Source: Ehretia macrophylla (Eukaryota; Streptophyta; Magnoliopsida; Boraginales; Ehretiaceae). Taken from it: a stretch of 64,000 bases of DNA. The position numbers and the translations under genes are program-made. The notes beneath the pieces are model-generated. The model was not told where the DNA came from. It did not search any database and saw only the letters and a list, made by a program, of their open reading frames with translations. Below, one piece after another: positions 61,672-64,000 of the stretch; the first letter of the stretch is position 1; each line of letters starts with the position of its first letter. The stretch covers positions 65,578,263-65,642,262 of the forward strand of contig CM075773.1 of NCBI GenBank assembly GCA_037974665.1, given 5' to 3'.

Positions 61672-62510
61672 CTTATTGTTTATTTCAATATGAATTCAAT
61701 AATATAATATTAGTCACAGTGTTCGAGGATCACAACATATTGCTTAGAATCGAAAGGAAATAACCAACTATTCAGTGGGATCTATTTCAAGTGGGTGCCA
61801 TAATTAGTGCATATAGAAAGATATCAAATTTGTTGAATATGATAAATAAATAAAATAATATTTTTATTAATGATTAAAACTTTCATATAAAGTGTTCAAT
61901 TCCCGATCTCCTTTAACAACAGTTATAGATATAAGTATGGCCATCACCTATTCAAAAAAAAAAAAATCCACGTGCAAGACTGAATGATGTCTGTAATTTT
62001 AATAGTAAATAAATAAAATAAATTCATTTTCAACGGTTTAAACTTTTCAGATGAGGTGGTAATTGAACAAAGTTCCTAAAAGTAATCAATTTGATTATTA
62101 GAGCTACAACTAATGTTTCTTCAAACAAAATTAATTTACGTATGAATTGATTAATTTTGTGTATTCCAAACTAATTAACTTTTTTAGAATAAATACTTCT
62201 AAAAATTTCTAAGGCAAGACAGTGTGCATGCAAGCTTTACTTGCCCGAAATTTGTCAAGCAATCTTGTCTATCCACCATGGGCTAGATTGATGGGGTTCC
62301 CTTGGTTAAGGAAAAAAAAAAAAAACTTCTAGTCTTCTACCATCCGATAAATCATAATTATTTCAATCTAGATTGTTAAGGAAACACCAAGCATACTATA
62401 GATTTTACATCAAATGGGGACCAAATAAGAATTAATGTGAGTACCACCAACCTTAGAAATGACACCAAGCACGCCTAGTGACACTTTTGTCGCACGAAGG
62501 AATTGGTTTT
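61672..62510. other. AT-rich flank, nothing firmly recognised
   Basis: Two similar stretches at about 61847-61905 and 62008-62075 (AAATAAATAAAATAA followed by a TTTAAACTTTT-like string) may be old LTR or TRIM ends, but no paired terminus was found. No further oxidase exon was recognised on the minus strand. Confidence 0.4.
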
Positions 62511-64000
62511 TGTGATGCCCGAGATTTAGCCATGCATTTAATTATTGTTGTATCCCTTGTTTACGCATTTCCTTCTGTGCTTTATTAACTGTCTTCTTTA
62601 GCTACTATTCACTCTATTTTCAAACTGCATTCTATTAGTGAATTAGCATTTTTATTAAATCATATTAATTGTTAGAGGAGTGAGAAAAATGTGAAATTGA
62701 GGTAGAGGCGATAGGAGAGCTCGTTTAGAAAATGATTTTAGTAGTTAAATGAATAGTGTTACGTAATAACTTTAGAGATTTAATTAGCTAGCCTATGTTT
62801 TACATCTTAGACTCGTTTTAAGTCTATAACGCGCATTCTAGTGACCTTTTAAATACCCAAACTTGACCCCACCCAACTATGCACCTTATATTATACACAT
62901 TAGCTCATAACTTATCAAAACAAAAAAAAAGAGCAGAATCACTGTAGCAGGGCCGAGAGCTTCAAGGAGAGGGAGAAAGGTGATTTTTGCTCTTCAACTC
63001 TCCAATTCAAGCCAAGTCAAGCCTAGAGCAAGTAGTTTAGGGTGTGTGCAAGCTTCCTATGTGCTCCTACGCGCATTGGTGAGGGATTTCATGGCTTATT
63101 TTCGCATTTTAAAATAGTTGCTATTTTCTTGATTTGTTGAAAATGTGATCAAATGCTAATGTATTGATTATCTATGCTATTATACCTTGTATATGAGTAC
63201 TAGAGAACATATTTGAGCCATTGTTTCGCTTTTAAAACGGTTAGAATCGTTAGTTTGATTTATGAGGTGAATAGTGACGTTTTTCTAGGGTTTTGTGTAA
63301 TTGCACGTATTAGCTTGATTCAACACTCCTAATAGATGCTTTAGGTGCTAATAAAGATAGTCTAATAGCCCTGTACACTTGAATTGCTCTAAAATCGCAT
63401 AAAACGTGAAATAGTCGACTTTAACAAAGTTGTTTCGGGGTTAATGCGAATCCGGGTGGATTCGGGCTTCACTTTTAGTATTCTTAGGCTACCTAGGTGC
63501 TATAGAAGCTTTGCTAGCCCCTATTTGAAGCCCGAATGAGACATGTGTAGTTAAAAGCTAGAAGAGGAAATTTGGGGCTTTCGGGGTTATTGCGGGCGTT
63601 TGAATGTGTTAGATGGTTGAAAGGGTTCCTTGAGGGTTAGTTAGGAGGTTGGTAGAGTTTCCCTTTGATTTAGAATCATTAACTTTGGTTTGGAAGAGAA
63701 ATAGCTTGAATAACAAAGGGGTTTAGGTGCAATTTCGGTTGTCTCGCGCTTCTAAGACCTTGGCATGACTTCTTGAATGTTTAAATGTGGGTTCAAGTTG
63801 GTTTGGAACTTTTGATATAATTCTAATTATATCTTGTATATGCCCCTTTGTAAAACTGCTTATTGCTTGTATAAACTGCTTCTATTCTAACTGCATTGAG
63901 GTCAACCTACTTTGTTGATCCTCCTACGTGTTATTGCTATCTTATTGATATTAACTTGCCATTGTAAAGTGCATTGCATAGTGGTTGCGCAACCATAGTG
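62511..64000 (+). repeat. Ty3/gypsy long LTR H, truncated by the window end
   Basis: It begins TGTGATGCCCGAG, as the other gypsy LTRs here do. It contains a purine-rich tract (about 62920-62980), the donor-like TTGGTGAGGGATTTCATG at 63077, and the CAACCTACTTTGTTGATCCTC block at 63903. The hairpin and LTR end would lie beyond 64000. Whether an internal region follows is unknown. Confidence 0.75.

Noticed and set aside
61841-62080. GTTCAATTCCCG-like B box and repeated TTTAAACTTTT strings suggesting a SINE or TRIM
   Set aside because: No A box at the right spacing, no paired LTR and no clear PBS; too weak to list as an element.

Overview
This window looks like transposon-packed heterochromatin from a flowering plant. 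The evidence is a set of long Ty3/gypsy LTRs (2.3-3.6 kb) primed by initiator-Met tRNA (TGGTATCAGAGC), a chromodomain-bearing gag-pol, long-LTR Ty1/copia elements, a CACTA terminus, a TRIM, Harbinger-like and hAT-like MITEs, LINE remnants, and fragments of a plant L-gulonolactone oxidase gene. A eudicot is likely but I cannot name the species. I see no intact host gene, tRNA gene or CRISPR array. All coding sequence found is decayed, mostly by C-to-T type changes.

Layout, left to right. 1-2663 is a minus-strand gypsy LTR cut by the window edge. 3123-4359 is a copia LTR, followed by a LINE ORF1 scrap and a Harbinger-like MITE (5160-5852). 5978-15677 is a gag-only gypsy element (element C, TSD CAGGC) with a 3.2-kb solo LTR (G) nested in its 3' LTR. 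15683-18671 holds a hAT-like MITE, a LINE pol fragment, a 576-bp TRIM with two 255-bp LTRs, and a possible SINE. 18672 to about 40441 is a CACTA-like element. Inside it lie an inverted copia LTR, then a LINE RNase H fragment, then a chromodomain gypsy element (A, 21320-37974), and inside A's 5' LTR a non-coding gypsy derivative (B, 22928-29850, TSD CATAT).

40844-61671 (minus strand) holds the last two recognisable exons of an L-gulonolactone oxidase pseudogene. Their separating intron (about 19.8 kb) is filled by a five-layer nest: Harbinger-like MITE > gypsy solo LTR F > copia element D > minus-strand gypsy solo LTR E > hAT-like MITE. Target-site duplications are visible for the inserted layers. 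62511-64000 is the start of another gypsy LTR (H).

The strongest unexplained signal is shared by all the gypsy LTR families (A, B, C, E/F, G, H), although their overall sequences have diverged. Each carries a purine-rich leader-like tract, then a splice-donor-like AG/GTGAGGG block. One to 2.5 kb downstream, in the families complete enough to show it, comes a hairpin whose two arms change together between families, then a pyrimidine-rich stretch and a splice-acceptor-like TTTCAG. This resembles a leader intron embedded in the LTR; that reading is inference. A second conserved hairpin sits just before the polypurine tract in elements A, B and C.
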